In this document: one piece after another, positions 15,321-23,677 of the stretch
Layout: each line of letters starts with the position of its first letter
Numbering within the stretch: the stretch's first letter is position 1
NCBI RefSeq assembly: GCF_022771645.1
Contig: NZ_JALFCU010000100.1
Span: 1 to 36,848, forward strand
Direction of reading: 5' to 3'
Length of the DNA: 36,848 nt
Source: Selenomonas sp.
GTDB taxonomy: Bacteria > Bacillota > Negativicutes > Selenomonadales > Selenomonadaceae
Position numbers and translations under genes: made by a program
Notes under the pieces: generated by a model
Database searches by the model: none
What the model was told of the DNA's origin: nothing
What the model saw: the letters and a program-made list of their open reading frames with translations, nothing else

Positions 15321-16495
15321 GCAGATCAAGACGGCCGGGCGGGCCGCGCTATCCAGAGGACGATCGCTCGCGTGCCTCGGATATTTCGGCACGCTACCGG
15401 CGCTTCGAGAGCGGCGATGACACGGAGCGGCGCGACCGCTACGGCTCTGCGTCGGCAACGAAGGCGAACATCGAGCGCAAGCGCAAGGCGCTGAAGCACA
15501 AGCGGCGTATGCGCTTCTTGCGCTTCCTGATTTTTTTATTCTTTGCGACGATCTTCCTCGCGATCGCGGGTTTCCTCTGCACGGTGCTCTATCACTGGGG
15601 CTCGGGCATCTATGCGGAGGTCCAGGTGCGCCATGATGCGTATCTCGCGAAGCAGGCTGCGCGCGCGCCGGAGCTGAATCCGAAATTCGACGGCTACACG
15701 AACGTGCTCGTCATGGGCGTCGACGACGGCGCGTCGATGGGCGACGAGGGGACGGACGAGAACGGCGAGCCGCTGAAGCACGCGGATACGATCCTGCTGC
15801 TGTCCGTCGAGAACGATACGGGCAAGCTCCGCATCCTGACCATCCCGCGCGACACATGGGTCAGCGTCCCGGGCACGGGCGATGAAAACCGCATCGCCGC
15901 GCTCTATGAGACGGGTGGAGCGCCAGCCGTCGTGCGGGCGGCGGAACAGCTCTTGGACGTGTCCGTGCATCAGTATGTGACGGTCGATATGAAGACATTC
16001 GCCGAGCTCGTCGACGTGCTCGGCGGCGTCGACCTCTACGTCGAGAGCAACATGGATTACGACGATCCCGAAGCGGATCTCTCCATCCATTTCGAGCAGG
16101 GCTACCAGCATCTGACAGGCGAGCAGGCCGTGAAGTACCTGCGCTATCGCGGCACGGATCTCGGCGACGTCGGCCGCGCGAAGCGGCAGCAGCAGTTCGT
16201 CCGCGCGCTCTACGAACAGGTCATGCAGGTCCGGGCCTTGCCGAAACTCCCGGCCATCGCAGAGATCCTGCAGACGCGCGTTGATACGAGCGCGGAAATC
16301 TTTGACTCTGCGCATCTCGCGAATGTGCTGCGTCACATGGACAGCAATCCGCCGGAGTCCTGGATGGTGCCGGGCGCGCCGGCCGAGGGCGATGACACGA
16401 TCTGGGTGCCGGACACGCAGGGCATCGGCGAGGGCATCGCGAAGCTGTTCCCGCCGCCGGACGCCGCATCGCAAGAAACCGGAACAAGCGAATAA
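15317..16495 (+). CDS. LytR-CpsA-Psr (LCP) family cell-wall glycopolymer transferase
   Basis: LCP enzymes attach undecaprenyl-linked glycopolymers to peptidoglycan or other wall acceptors. The 392-residue product has a long basic cytoplasmic tail (residues 1-65, rich in Arg), one membrane helix (about 67-91) and an extracellular LCP domain: NVLVMGVDD, HADTILLLSV, RILTIPRDTWV with the pyrophosphate-binding Arg, VDVLGGVDLYV, and YLRYRGTDLGDVGRAKRQQQF. The order nadD-yqeK-lcp-rsfS is conserved in many Firmicutes. The acceptor polymer is not known; Negativicutes have an outer membrane, so the role may differ from teichoic-acid attachment. Confidence 0.93.
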   Translation: MSRSRRPGGPRYPEDDRSRASDISARYRRFESGDDTERRDRYGSASATKANIERKRKALKHKRRMRFLRFLIFLFFATIFLAIAGFLCTVLYHWGSGIYAEVQVRHDAYLAKQAARAPELNPKFDGYTNVLVMGVDDGASMGDEGTDENGEPLKHADTILLLSVENDTGKLRILTIPRDTWVSVPGTGDENRIAALYETGGAPAVVRAAEQLLDVSVHQYVTVDMKTFAELVDVLGGVDLYVESNMDYDDPEADLSIHFEQGYQHLTGEQAVKYLRYRGTDLGDVGRAKRQQQFVRALYEQVMQVRALPKLPAIAEILQTRVDTSAEIFDSAHLANVLRHMDSNPPESWMVPGAPAEGDDTIWVPDTQGIGEGIAKLFPPPDAASQETGTSE

Positions 16496-16538
16496 TGTTT
16501 TGAGATAACATTTTTTTTGAATGAGAGGAGCATGCATT

Positions 16539-16883
16539 TTGGAAGCAAAAGAACTGGCAACGGCGATTTGCGCAGCGGCTTCGGACAAGAAAGCCCGTGA
16601 CATCGTCACGATGGACATGACGCAGCTGACGCCGACGTGCGATGCGTTCGTCGTCTGCTCGGCGAACACGGCGACGCAGGTGCGCGCCATCGCGGACAAC
16701 ATCGAGGAAAAACTCGCCGAGGCGGGCGTGTCGTTTCTGCACAAGGAAGGCTACCGCGAAGGCGAGTGGATCCTCATGGACTACGGCGACGTCGTCGCGC
16801 ACGTTTTCCGCCAGGAAACGCGCGAATACTACGCGCTCGAGCATCTGTGGTCGGACGCGCCGCTCACGCCGTACGAGGACTAA
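16539..16883 (+). CDS. rsfS: Ribosomal silencing factor RsfS
   Basis: RsfS binds L14 and blocks subunit joining when nutrients are short. I prefer the TTG at 16539, nine bases after AGAGGAG, giving 114 residues starting MEAKELATAIC; the in-frame ATG at 16521 precedes that site. Typical sequence includes DIVTMDM, CDAFVVCSANTATQVRAIADNIEEKL, HKEGYREGEWILMDYGDVVAHVF and YYALEHLWSDA. It lies after the LCP gene and 3 bp before the CvfB gene. Confidence 0.95.
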   Translation: MEAKELATAICAAASDKKARDIVTMDMTQLTPTCDAFVVCSANTATQVRAIADNIEEKLAEAGVSFLHKEGYREGEWILMDYGDVVAHVFRQETREYYALEHLWSDAPLTPYED

Positions 16884-16886
16884 TCG

Positions 16887-17894
16887 ATGAAGCGTGAAAA
16901 CGGCGGCCGCACGGCGCGCCCGGACGGCGAGCAGAACGCAGAACGCCGTCCGCGCAAATACGGTCCGAGCACGGTCGCGACGCTGACCGTCGTGCGCGAG
17001 AATGAGATGGGCGCGTTCCTCGATGCTGAGACGGGCAACACGAGCGACGACATCCTGCTCCACAAGACGCAGCAAACCGCGCCCGTGCACGTCGGCGACC
17101 ACGTGAAGGTCTTCCTGTACCGCGACCCGAAGCACCGTCTGACGGCCTCCATGCGCACGCCGCGCATGGAGGAAGGGCAGATCGCGCGGCTCGAAGTCAT
17201 CAACGTGTCGAAAGACGGCGCGTTCCTCGATGTTGGCGCGGAGCGCGGCATCTTTCTGCCATACGCGGGTATGCGCGGGCGGCCGCAGGTCGGCGAAGTC
17301 GTCTGGGCGAAGCTCTACACGGACAAGTCCGGCCGCCTCGCCTGCACGATGGAGGTCGAGGACGAGATGCGCCGCGCCTCCGTCTCGGCAAAAGGCCGCG
17401 CGCACGTCGGCGACATGGTCGCAGGCGCGATCTACAACTACACGGACGCGGGCGCGTTCCTGTTTTCCGACGAGCGCTACATTGTGTTCCTCGACAACAA
17501 GGAACTGCCGCCGCGCGCAGAGCGCCCGCGCATCGGCGAGCGCGTGACGGCGCGCGTGACGTTCGTGCGCCCGGACGGTCGCCTGAACGCGTCGCTCCGG
17601 GAGATCAAGGAAAAAGCGCTTGTGACAGATGCCGACCGCATCCTCGCGCTGCTCGAGGCGCGCCATGGCAAGATGCCGTACAGCGACAAAACGTCGCCCG
17701 AAGTCATCAAAGACAAATTCGGCATCAGCAAGGGCGCGTTCAAGCGCGCGCTCGGGCATCTCTTGAAAGACGGCCGCATCGAAGAGCGCGACGGCTGGAC
17801 GTATCTTGTTTCCGGAACGGCGGAGAAAATTTCAGAGAATATTTCTTTCAATGACGATGAAAAAGAAGGAATTTCGCCGCACGCATCGAAATAA
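16887..17894 (+). CDS. cvfB: S1-domain RNA-binding protein CvfB/YitL
   Basis: CvfB-type proteins bind RNA and affect expression of virulence or exoprotein genes in S. aureus; the target here is unknown. The 335-residue product has tandem S1-like OB folds (about residues 30-75, 93-135, 165-215, with GAFLDVGAERGIFLPY as the clearest S1 core) and a C-terminal winged helix (about 255-305, DKFGISKGAFKRALGHLLKDGRI). The first 25 residues are basic and disordered. The gene follows rsfS by 3 bp, so it closes the long operon that starts near yhbY. Confidence 0.92.
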   Translation: MKRENGGRTARPDGEQNAERRPRKYGPSTVATLTVVRENEMGAFLDAETGNTSDDILLHKTQQTAPVHVGDHVKVFLYRDPKHRLTASMRTPRMEEGQIARLEVINVSKDGAFLDVGAERGIFLPYAGMRGRPQVGEVVWAKLYTDKSGRLACTMEVEDEMRRASVSAKGRAHVGDMVAGAIYNYTDAGAFLFSDERYIVFLDNKELPPRAERPRIGERVTARVTFVRPDGRLNASLREIKEKALVTDADRILALLEARHGKMPYSDKTSPEVIKDKFGISKGAFKRALGHLLKDGRIEERDGWTYLVSGTAEKISENISFNDDEKEGISPHASK

Positions 17895-17972
17895 AAGAAT
17901 AACGGCACGAAAAAGGTCATATCAGCGCATAAAAATCCGAAAGACCGGAACAATTTTGATGGGGGCGATCGA

Positions 17973-18938
17973 ATGGCAGCAGCACCACAGCAACAACCAG
18001 AAACGTCAGGAGATAAGAAGGGCATCCTTCTCGAGACAGGCACGAACGAATTCGAAATCGTCGAGTTCAGCATCGGCAAAGTCCATTACGGCATCAACGT
18101 CGCGAAAGTCCGCGAGGTCATCACGCGCACGCCGGTCACGGCCATGCCGCAGGCGCATCCGTACGTCGACGGCCTGTTCACCTTGCGCGGCAAGGCGATT
18201 CCACTCGTGAACCTGCCGCGCTGCCTCAACGTGCAGACGGACGAAGAACCGAAGAACATCATCGTCACGGAGATCAACAACTACAACATCGGCTTCCTTG
18301 TCGGCAACGTCTCGCGCATCCACCGCATTTCGTGGAAGGACATGGAGCCGGCGCCGGAGGTCGGCGACCAGTCGCGTGTCGTCGGCATCGTGAAGATGAA
18401 AGACCGCATCGTGCTCCTCCTCGATTTCGAGACGATCATCGCCGAGATCAACCCGGAGATCAATGCAAAGCTCACGACATTCGAAGAAGCGACGGAGGAC
18501 ACGAAGGACAAACGTTCCGACGTCCATGTCGTTGTCGCCGAAGACTCCGCGATGCTCCGCGACCTGCTCGTCACGACGCTGCATGAGAGCGGCTACCGCT
18601 TCGTGCGCGATTTCGGCAACGGCCAGGATGCGTGGGAGTATCTGCAGGGCCTCGCGAAGAAAGACGGCCCGGTCGAGGACCATGTCCGCGTCATCGTATC
18701 CGATGTCGAGATGCCGAAGATGGACGGCCATCGCCTGCTGAAACTCGTCCGCGAAGACGAGCGCCTGCATGAAGTGCCGTTCGTCCTGTTCTCGTCGCTC
18801 ATCAGCGAAGAGATGCGCCGCAAGGGCGAATCGCTCGGCGCGTCCGGCCAGATCTCGAAGCCGGAGATCAACCAGCTCATCGACCTCCTCGACAACCTCA
18901 TCTTCGGCAAGTCGCTGAAGAAATCGGAAGATGAATGA
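17973..18938 (+). CDS. cheV: Chemotaxis coupling/response-regulator protein CheV
   Basis: CheV couples chemoreceptors to CheA and tunes adaptation through a phosphorylatable receiver. The 321-residue product has an N-terminal CheW domain (about residues 20-160; EFSIGKVHYGINVAKVREVI, HPYVDGLFTLRGKAIPLVNL) and a C-terminal receiver (about 178-310) with acidic pair in VVAEDS, phospho-acceptor Asp244 in VSDVEMPKMDG, and the conserved Lys in ISKPE. It starts at 17973 after ATGGGGGCG. It is monocistronic with a strong terminator. It implies a motile, chemotactic cell although no other chemotaxis gene is in the window. Confidence 0.95.
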   Translation: MAAAPQQQPETSGDKKGILLETGTNEFEIVEFSIGKVHYGINVAKVREVITRTPVTAMPQAHPYVDGLFTLRGKAIPLVNLPRCLNVQTDEEPKNIIVTEINNYNIGFLVGNVSRIHRISWKDMEPAPEVGDQSRVVGIVKMKDRIVLLLDFETIIAEINPEINAKLTTFEEATEDTKDKRSDVHVVVAEDSAMLRDLLVTTLHESGYRFVRDFGNGQDAWEYLQGLAKKDGPVEDHVRVIVSDVEMPKMDGHRLLKLVREDERLHEVPFVLFSSLISEEMRRKGESLGASGQISKPEINQLIDLLDNLIFGKSLKKSEDE

Positions 18939-18962
18939 GTAAAATCGCATAGCCTTCTTCCG

Positions 18963-19009
18963 GAAGCGGGAGACTTTGGATTGCTTTCAAGGTCTCCCGC
19001 TTCTTTTTT
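18963..19009 (+). terminator. Terminator of cheV
   Basis: GAAGCGGGAGACTTTG (18963-18978) pairs with CAAGGTCTCCCGCTTC (18988-19003), followed by TTTTTT. One of the strongest hairpins in the window. Confidence 0.93.
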
Positions 19010-19049
19010 CTGCGTCAAAAAAATCTTGTATTCGATTTTCATTTTCCTG

Positions 19050-19078
19050 TTGACAAGATAACAGGTACTCGCTATAAT
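19050..19078 (+). promoter_or_regulatory. Perfect consensus promoter of the symporter gene
   Basis: TTGACA at 19050-19055, a 17-bp spacer and TATAAT at 19073-19078. All twelve consensus bases match. Confidence 0.93.
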
Positions 19079-19131
19079 ACAAAACATAGCAATCATATAT
19101 GCAAACACCTGTACAGAAAGAAGGAATCTTC

Positions 19132-20433
19132 ATGCCACAAGAAAATCATGTCGAGGCGGCGGCGCAGGAAGCCCTGAAGAAGCATCAGGCGCATCAGAAG
19201 CGCCAGCTCGTCCTCTGGTTCGGCGCGCTGTTCCTCGGCGCCATCCTCGGATGGCTCGGTATCCAGGCGCTCAATGATTTGTTCAACTTCATCGCGACTG
19301 TCTTCACGCGGCTGTTCCAGTTCATCGCCGTGCCGACGATTGCGCTCGCCGTCATCACGACACTCGCACGTCTCGGCGCGGAGAAGAACACGGGCAAGAT
19401 CTTCGCGCATGCCGTGACGTACACGCTCCTCACGACGGTCTCGGCTGCGGCCATCGGCCTCGTGCTGTACCTCTGGATCGCGCCGGGCAACCTGCCGGCC
19501 GACGTCGTCGGCGCGGGTGCGGCGGACGTGCCGATGCAGAAGCTCGGCTCGCTGTCGTACTACGATCATTTCCTCTCGGTCATCCCGAACAACCTCTTGC
19601 AGCCGTTCCTCGCGGGCAACGTGCTTTCCGTCATGATCATCGCGGCGGCCGTCGGCCTCGCGCTCGCATTCATGCCAAAGACGGAGAACCGCGCGGCGCT
19701 TCTGAAAGTTTTGCTTGGCGGGCAGGAGCTGCTGTTCACGCTCATCCGTGCGCTCCTCTGGGCGCTGCCGGTCGGTATCCTCGCGTTCTCCGCGCAGCTC
19801 TCGGCGCAGATCGAGGCCGGCGTCATCGTCGGCGCGCTCGGCAAGTACACGACCGTCGTGCTCGGCGGCAACGCCATCCAGTTCTTCCTCGTCCTGCCGC
19901 TGTTCCTTCTTGCGCGCGGCCTCAATCCCGTGCATGTCTTCAAGAAAATGGCGCCGGCGCTTGCCGTCGCGCTCTTCACGAAAAGTTCGGCCGGCACGCT
20001 GCCCGTGACGCTCGCGTCGGCGGAGACGCGCCTCAAGGTCAACACGTCCGTCTCTCGTTTCGTCCTGCCGATTTGCACGACGATCAATATGAACGGCTGC
20101 GCGGCGTTCATCCTCGTCACGTCGCTGTTCGTCATGCAGAACGCAGGCTTTGAACTTTCGCTTGGCACGATGATCACGTGGCTCATCGTCGCTGTGCTCG
20201 CGGCCGTTGGCAACGCCGGCGTGCCGATGGGCTGCTACTTCTTGACGCTCTCGCTCATGAGCTCCGTCGGCGCGCCGCTCGGCCTCCTCGGCGTGATCCT
20301 CCCGATCTACACGATCATCGACATGATCGAGACGGCGGAAAACGTCTGGTCTGACTCCTGCGTCTGCGCCATGACGGATCACGACCTCGCAGGCCAGCTC
20401 GAGGAAGCGAAGCCGGCGGAAAGCCTGTCGTAA
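19132..20433 (+). CDS. Dicarboxylate/amino acid:cation symporter (DAACS/SLC1 family)
   Basis: A secondary transporter that takes up an anionic or neutral amino acid or C4-dicarboxylate with Na+ or H+. The start at 19132 follows AAGAAGGAA, giving 433 residues; the upstream ATG at 19099 is unsupported. SLC1 landmarks are visible: the first hairpin loop segment TKSSAGTLPVTLASAE, the TM7 sodium motif read here as TINMNGCAAFI (most members have NMDGT), and the second hairpin and TM8 segment AAVGNAGVPMGCYF through PIYTIIDMIETAENVWSD. The Asn in place of Asp in NMDG may mark a subfamily. It has a full-consensus promoter, so expression may be high. Substrate unknown. Confidence 0.92.
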   Translation: MPQENHVEAAAQEALKKHQAHQKRQLVLWFGALFLGAILGWLGIQALNDLFNFIATVFTRLFQFIAVPTIALAVITTLARLGAEKNTGKIFAHAVTYTLLTTVSAAAIGLVLYLWIAPGNLPADVVGAGAADVPMQKLGSLSYYDHFLSVIPNNLLQPFLAGNVLSVMIIAAAVGLALAFMPKTENRAALLKVLLGGQELLFTLIRALLWALPVGILAFSAQLSAQIEAGVIVGALGKYTTVVLGGNAIQFFLVLPLFLLARGLNPVHVFKKMAPALAVALFTKSSAGTLPVTLASAETRLKVNTSVSRFVLPICTTINMNGCAAFILVTSLFVMQNAGFELSLGTMITWLIVAVLAAVGNAGVPMGCYFLTLSLMSSVGAPLGLLGVILPIYTIIDMIETAENVWSDSCVCAMTDHDLAGQLEEAKPAESLS

Positions 20434-20453
20434 AAATTTCATAAGCCCCTCGA

Positions 20454-20491
20454 AGCATCGTTCGTCAAAAGTATGACGAACGGTGCTTTTT
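20454..20491 (+). terminator. Terminator of the symporter gene
   Basis: AGCATCGTTCGTCA (20454-20467) pairs with TGACGAACGGTGCT (20474-20487), then TTTT. Confidence 0.88.
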
Positions 20492-20494
20492 CTC

Positions 20495-20523
20495 TTGCAA
20501 AAATGTGCACGATTCCCTAAAAT
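20495..20523 (+). promoter_or_regulatory. Promoter of the metalloprotein-like gene
   Basis: TTGCAA at 20495-20500, a 17-bp spacer and TAAAAT at 20518-20523, directly after the preceding terminator. Confidence 0.65.
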
Positions 20524-20566
20524 AGAAAACAAGAACAAACGTTTCTATGGAGGGAAGGTGCAAGAA

Positions 20567-21193
20567 ATGGATTTCGGAATCCGAGGGACATCGAACTACG
20601 ATTTGTTCGGCGCTTCGCCCTACGGATGGGGCAAGACGAACGGGACGGACGACGCGGCGAACGCAAATCCGCTCGCAACACAAAATGGCGACGATGACGC
20701 GCAGAATCCGTTCGCGCCGAAAGCGGACAACGTCAATGACGCAGACAGCATGACGGACGACGTGCGCGACAAGGACGACGACGAGCTGACGCCGGAGGAA
20801 AAGCGCGCGAAGGCGAGCGGCCACAAGTCGACGCCAGCGGAGTGCGAGACGTGCAAGCGCCGCAAGTATCAGGACGGTTCGGACGAAATGGTTTCGTTCA
20901 AAGCGGCCGGCCACATCGACCCGGGCAACGCGGCTGCCGTCGTCATGAGCCACGAGCAGGAACACGTCTCGAATGCCTATCAGAAGGCGAAGGACGGAGG
21001 CGGCGAAGTCATCCGCGCGAACGTGCGCCTCAAGACGGCTGTCTGCCCGGAGTGCGGGCGCACGTACATCTCGGGCGGCGAGACGTCGACGCAGATCCGC
21101 TATTACAACGAGGACAATCCGTACCAGCAGGATATGAAGGAATCGGACGCTGACAACAAATATCGTGGCGCGAACGTCGACATCCCGGCGTGA
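20567..21193 (+). CDS. Putative zinc metalloprotein of the SprA-related/CJM1_0395 type
   Basis: The 208-residue product starts at 20567 after GGAGGGAAGG. An acidic low-complexity N-terminal third (Asp/Asn rich, residues about 25-70) is followed by a conserved core: Cys93 and Cys96 (CETC), KRRKYQDGSDEMVSFKAAGHI, a zinc-peptidase-like helix with His129-Glu130-x-Glu132-His133 (SHEQEHVSNAY), and a second pair Cys160/Cys163 (CPEC). This pattern fits proteins annotated as SprA-related or putative metalloprotease CJM1_0395; no activity is established to my knowledge. No signal peptide is seen. It has its own promoter and terminator. The four Cys may form a separate zinc knuckle. Confidence 0.7.
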   Translation: MDFGIRGTSNYDLFGASPYGWGKTNGTDDAANANPLATQNGDDDAQNPFAPKADNVNDADSMTDDVRDKDDDELTPEEKRAKASGHKSTPAECETCKRRKYQDGSDEMVSFKAAGHIDPGNAAAVVMSHEQEHVSNAYQKAKDGGGEVIRANVRLKTAVCPECGRTYISGGETSTQIRYYNEDNPYQQDMKESDADNKYRGANVDIPA

Positions 21194-21210
21194 CGCCGGA
21201 ATGAACAGGG

Positions 21211-21244
21211 AACGGGCGGGACACTTGCAGTCCCGCCCGTTTGT
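21211..21244 (+). terminator. Terminator of the metalloprotein-like gene
   Basis: A perfect 12-bp stem, AACGGGCGGGAC (21211-21222) with GTCCCGCCCGTT (21230-21241), followed by TTG. The T tract is short, but the stem is very stable. Confidence 0.75.
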
Positions 21245-21253
21245 GTATATAAT
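21225..21253 (+). promoter_or_regulatory. Promoter of the substrate-binding protein gene, overlapping the terminator
   Basis: TTGCAG at 21225-21230, a 17-bp spacer and a perfect TATAAT at 21248-21253. The -35 is in the hairpin loop and the 3' arm is the spacer. Confidence 0.7.
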
Positions 21254-21286
21254 GGGGAAAAGTTTGAAAGGGGGAGGAGGCGCGGT

Positions 21287-22315
21287 ATGCGGCGATATAC
21301 GACGCTCTTGATCGTGGCGTTTTTGCTCGTCGTCGTGGTCGTGACGGGGTCACAGCAGCTTGCGGGCTCCGGGCATGTCGAGGACGGCGTGGCGATGCGG
21401 CAGCTGACGGTCTATACGACGCTGCCGGCGGAGCATGTCGCGGAGCTCGCGGCGGCGTATGAAAAAAAGAGCCGCGTGCGCGTGACGTTCGTGCCGCTCG
21501 CGGGCAAGGACCTCATCGAGCGCGCGTCGAAGGGCGACCCGACGGTCGCGCTCGTGCTCGCCGACGCGCCGACGCTCGAGGAGCTCACGCGGCGCGGCAA
21601 GTTCCTGCCGTACGTCTCCGAGCAGACAGACGCTGTGCCGGAGCATTTCAAGCAGGCGGAAGGCGCGTGGACGGGCGTCTGGTATGATCCGATCGTCTTC
21701 GCGATGAACAGCGACTATCTGCGCACGTTGAAGGTCGTGCCGGACACGTGGAGCGCGCTCGCGCAGTCGGATGCGCGCGTCGGCATGACGGATTTCGTCG
21801 CGGCGGATGCGGCATCGAACCTTCTTTACTCGCTCATTTCGCAGTTCGGCGAAGTGCAGGCGTATGCCGTCTTGCGCGACCTCCATCCGCATGTCGTCCA
21901 GTATACGAAATACCTCTCGAACCCTGTGCGCCAGGTCGGCATGGGCGAGGCGGATGTCGCGGTCGCCGTCGCGAGCGAGACGATGCGATACGTTGCGGAC
22001 GGTTATCCCATCCGCATCGTATATCCGGCCGACGGCACGGCGTATTCGCTCGGCGGCGCGGGCATCCTCGCGGCGGCCGGCGAAGGCGACCGGCAAGCGG
22101 CCGGCGATTTCATCGACTATCTGCTCTCCGATGATGCGCAGACAGCGCTGCAGTCGCACGGGTTTTATTTTTTGACGACGAATCCAATGGCGCTCGCCTA
22201 CCGCCAGTTTGCCGGCAAGAACATCGTGCTGTTCCAAGAGAAGCCCGCCTTTTCCGAGGCGCAGAAAAAAGCATTCCTCGACCGCTGGGTCAAATACATT
22301 CGTTTCAGTCAATAG
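21287..22315 (+). CDS. Extracellular solute-binding protein (iron/anion-type ABC transporter), orphan
   Basis: The 342-residue product starts at 21287 after GGGGGAGGAGG. Residues 6-20 are a hydrophobic N-terminal segment (signal or anchor); no lipobox Cys follows. The body has the fold signature of ferric/anion-type binding proteins: LTVYTTLPAEHVAELAAAYEKKSRVRVTFV, LVLADAPTLEELTRRGKFLPY, WTGVWYDPIVFAMNSDYL, and a C-terminal AGDFIDYLLSDDAQTALQSHGFYF. No permease or ATPase gene is adjacent, so it must work with a transporter encoded elsewhere or serve as a sensor. Ligand cannot be assigned. Confidence 0.82.
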   Translation: MRRYTTLLIVAFLLVVVVVTGSQQLAGSGHVEDGVAMRQLTVYTTLPAEHVAELAAAYEKKSRVRVTFVPLAGKDLIERASKGDPTVALVLADAPTLEELTRRGKFLPYVSEQTDAVPEHFKQAEGAWTGVWYDPIVFAMNSDYLRTLKVVPDTWSALAQSDARVGMTDFVAADAASNLLYSLISQFGEVQAYAVLRDLHPHVVQYTKYLSNPVRQVGMGEADVAVAVASETMRYVADGYPIRIVYPADGTAYSLGGAGILAAAGEGDRQAAGDFIDYLLSDDAQTALQSHGFYFLTTNPMALAYRQFAGKNIVLFQEKPAFSEAQKKAFLDRWVKYIRFSQ

Positions 22316-22342
22316 GGGAGTAACGAAAGGAATCGATTTTAT

Positions 22343-23677
22343 ATGAAAGCAGGTTTTGTGAGCCTTGGCTGCTCGAAGAATCTCGTCGACACGGAAATGA
22401 TGCTCGGCATCTTGCGCGAGCATGGCATTGAGATCACGTCGCAGCCGAAAGAAGCCGATATTCTCATCGTGAATACGTGTGCGTTCATCCAGTCGGCGAA
22501 AGAGGAGTCGATCACGACGATCCTCGACATGGCGGAGTTCAAGGAATCCGGCCGTTGCCGCAGCCTCATCGTCGCTGGCTGCCTCGGGCAGCGCTACAAG
22601 CAGGAACTCCTCGACGATATGCCGGAGGCCGACGCCATCATCGGCACGGGCGCGTGGAACCGCATCATGGAGGCCGTCCGCGAAACGCTCAAGGGCAACC
22701 GCGTCGTCATCGCGGGCGAGGATGAGCTGCTCTACGACGAGCATACGCCGCGCATCACGACGACGCCGTCGTACACGGCGTATGTAAAAATCGCCGAGGG
22801 CTGCAACAATCGTTGCGCGTTCTGCGCGATTCCGATGATCCGCGGCAAATACCGCAGCCGCAAGATCGAGGACATCAAGGACGAAGTCGCGAATCTCGCG
22901 GCAAACGGCGTCAAGGAAATCGTGCTGATCGCGCAGGATTCGACGGAGTACGGGCGCGACATCTACGGCAAGCCGTGCCTCGCGAAGCTCTTGCGCGAGC
23001 TTTGCACCGTCGAGGACGTGCAGTGGATCCGCACGCTCTACAGCTATCCGACGTATTTCGATGACGAGCTCATCGAGACGATCGCGACGGAGCCGAAGCT
23101 CGTGAAGTACGTCGACATCCCGATGCAGCATGCGCACGACGAAGTCCTGCGCCGCATGCACCGCCCGGACACGCAGGCGTCGATGCGCGCGCTCATCCAG
23201 AAGCTCCGCGCGCGCATCCCGGGCGTGACGATCCGTTCGACGTTCATGGTCGGCTTCCCGGGCGAGACGGACGCGCAGTATCAGACGCTCCGCAATTTCC
23301 TCGAAGAAATGCGGCTCGACAAGGTCGGCGTCTTCACGTATTCGCGCGAGGAAGGCACGCCGGCGTATGATATGCCGCGCCAAGTGCCGGAAGAGGTCAT
23401 GCAGGAGCGCTACCACGACCTCATGAGCCTGCAGTGCAAGATCTCGGAACAGCTGAACCAAGAGCTCGAAGGCCGCGAGCTCGACGTGCTCATCGAAGGG
23501 CGCGACGAGGAGCAGCAGAACATCGCGGTCGGGCGTTCGCAGCGCGAGGCGCCGGACGTCGACGGGCAGGTCTACATCGAGGGCGACACGGACAGCCAGC
23601 CCGGCGACATCGTGCGCGTGAAGGTGTTGCAGGGTTTCACGTATGACGTCGTCGGCGAACGGGTGGACAAGGCATGA
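22343..23677 (+). CDS. rimO: Ribosomal protein S12 methylthiotransferase RimO
   Basis: RimO adds a methylthio group to the conserved Asp of ribosomal protein S12. The 444-residue product has the N-terminal MTTase domain (FVSLGCSKNLVDTEMM, VNTCAFI, VAGCLGQRY supplying three cluster cysteines), a radical-SAM domain with the 4Fe-4S cysteines Cys154, Cys158 and Cys161 (CNNRCAFC), and a C-terminal TRAM domain (from about 375). The opening GCSKNLVD separates RimO from MiaB. The start at 22343 follows GAAAGGAA. Its stop overlaps pncC by 4 bp. Confidence 0.97.
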   Translation: MKAGFVSLGCSKNLVDTEMMLGILREHGIEITSQPKEADILIVNTCAFIQSAKEESITTILDMAEFKESGRCRSLIVAGCLGQRYKQELLDDMPEADAIIGTGAWNRIMEAVRETLKGNRVVIAGEDELLYDEHTPRITTTPSYTAYVKIAEGCNNRCAFCAIPMIRGKYRSRKIEDIKDEVANLAANGVKEIVLIAQDSTEYGRDIYGKPCLAKLLRELCTVEDVQWIRTLYSYPTYFDDELIETIATEPKLVKYVDIPMQHAHDEVLRRMHRPDTQASMRALIQKLRARIPGVTIRSTFMVGFPGETDAQYQTLRNFLEEMRLDKVGVFTYSREEGTPAYDMPRQVPEEVMQERYHDLMSLQCKISEQLNQELEGRELDVLIEGRDEEQQNIAVGRSQREAPDVDGQVYIEGDTDSQPGDIVRVKVLQGFTYDVVGERVDKA

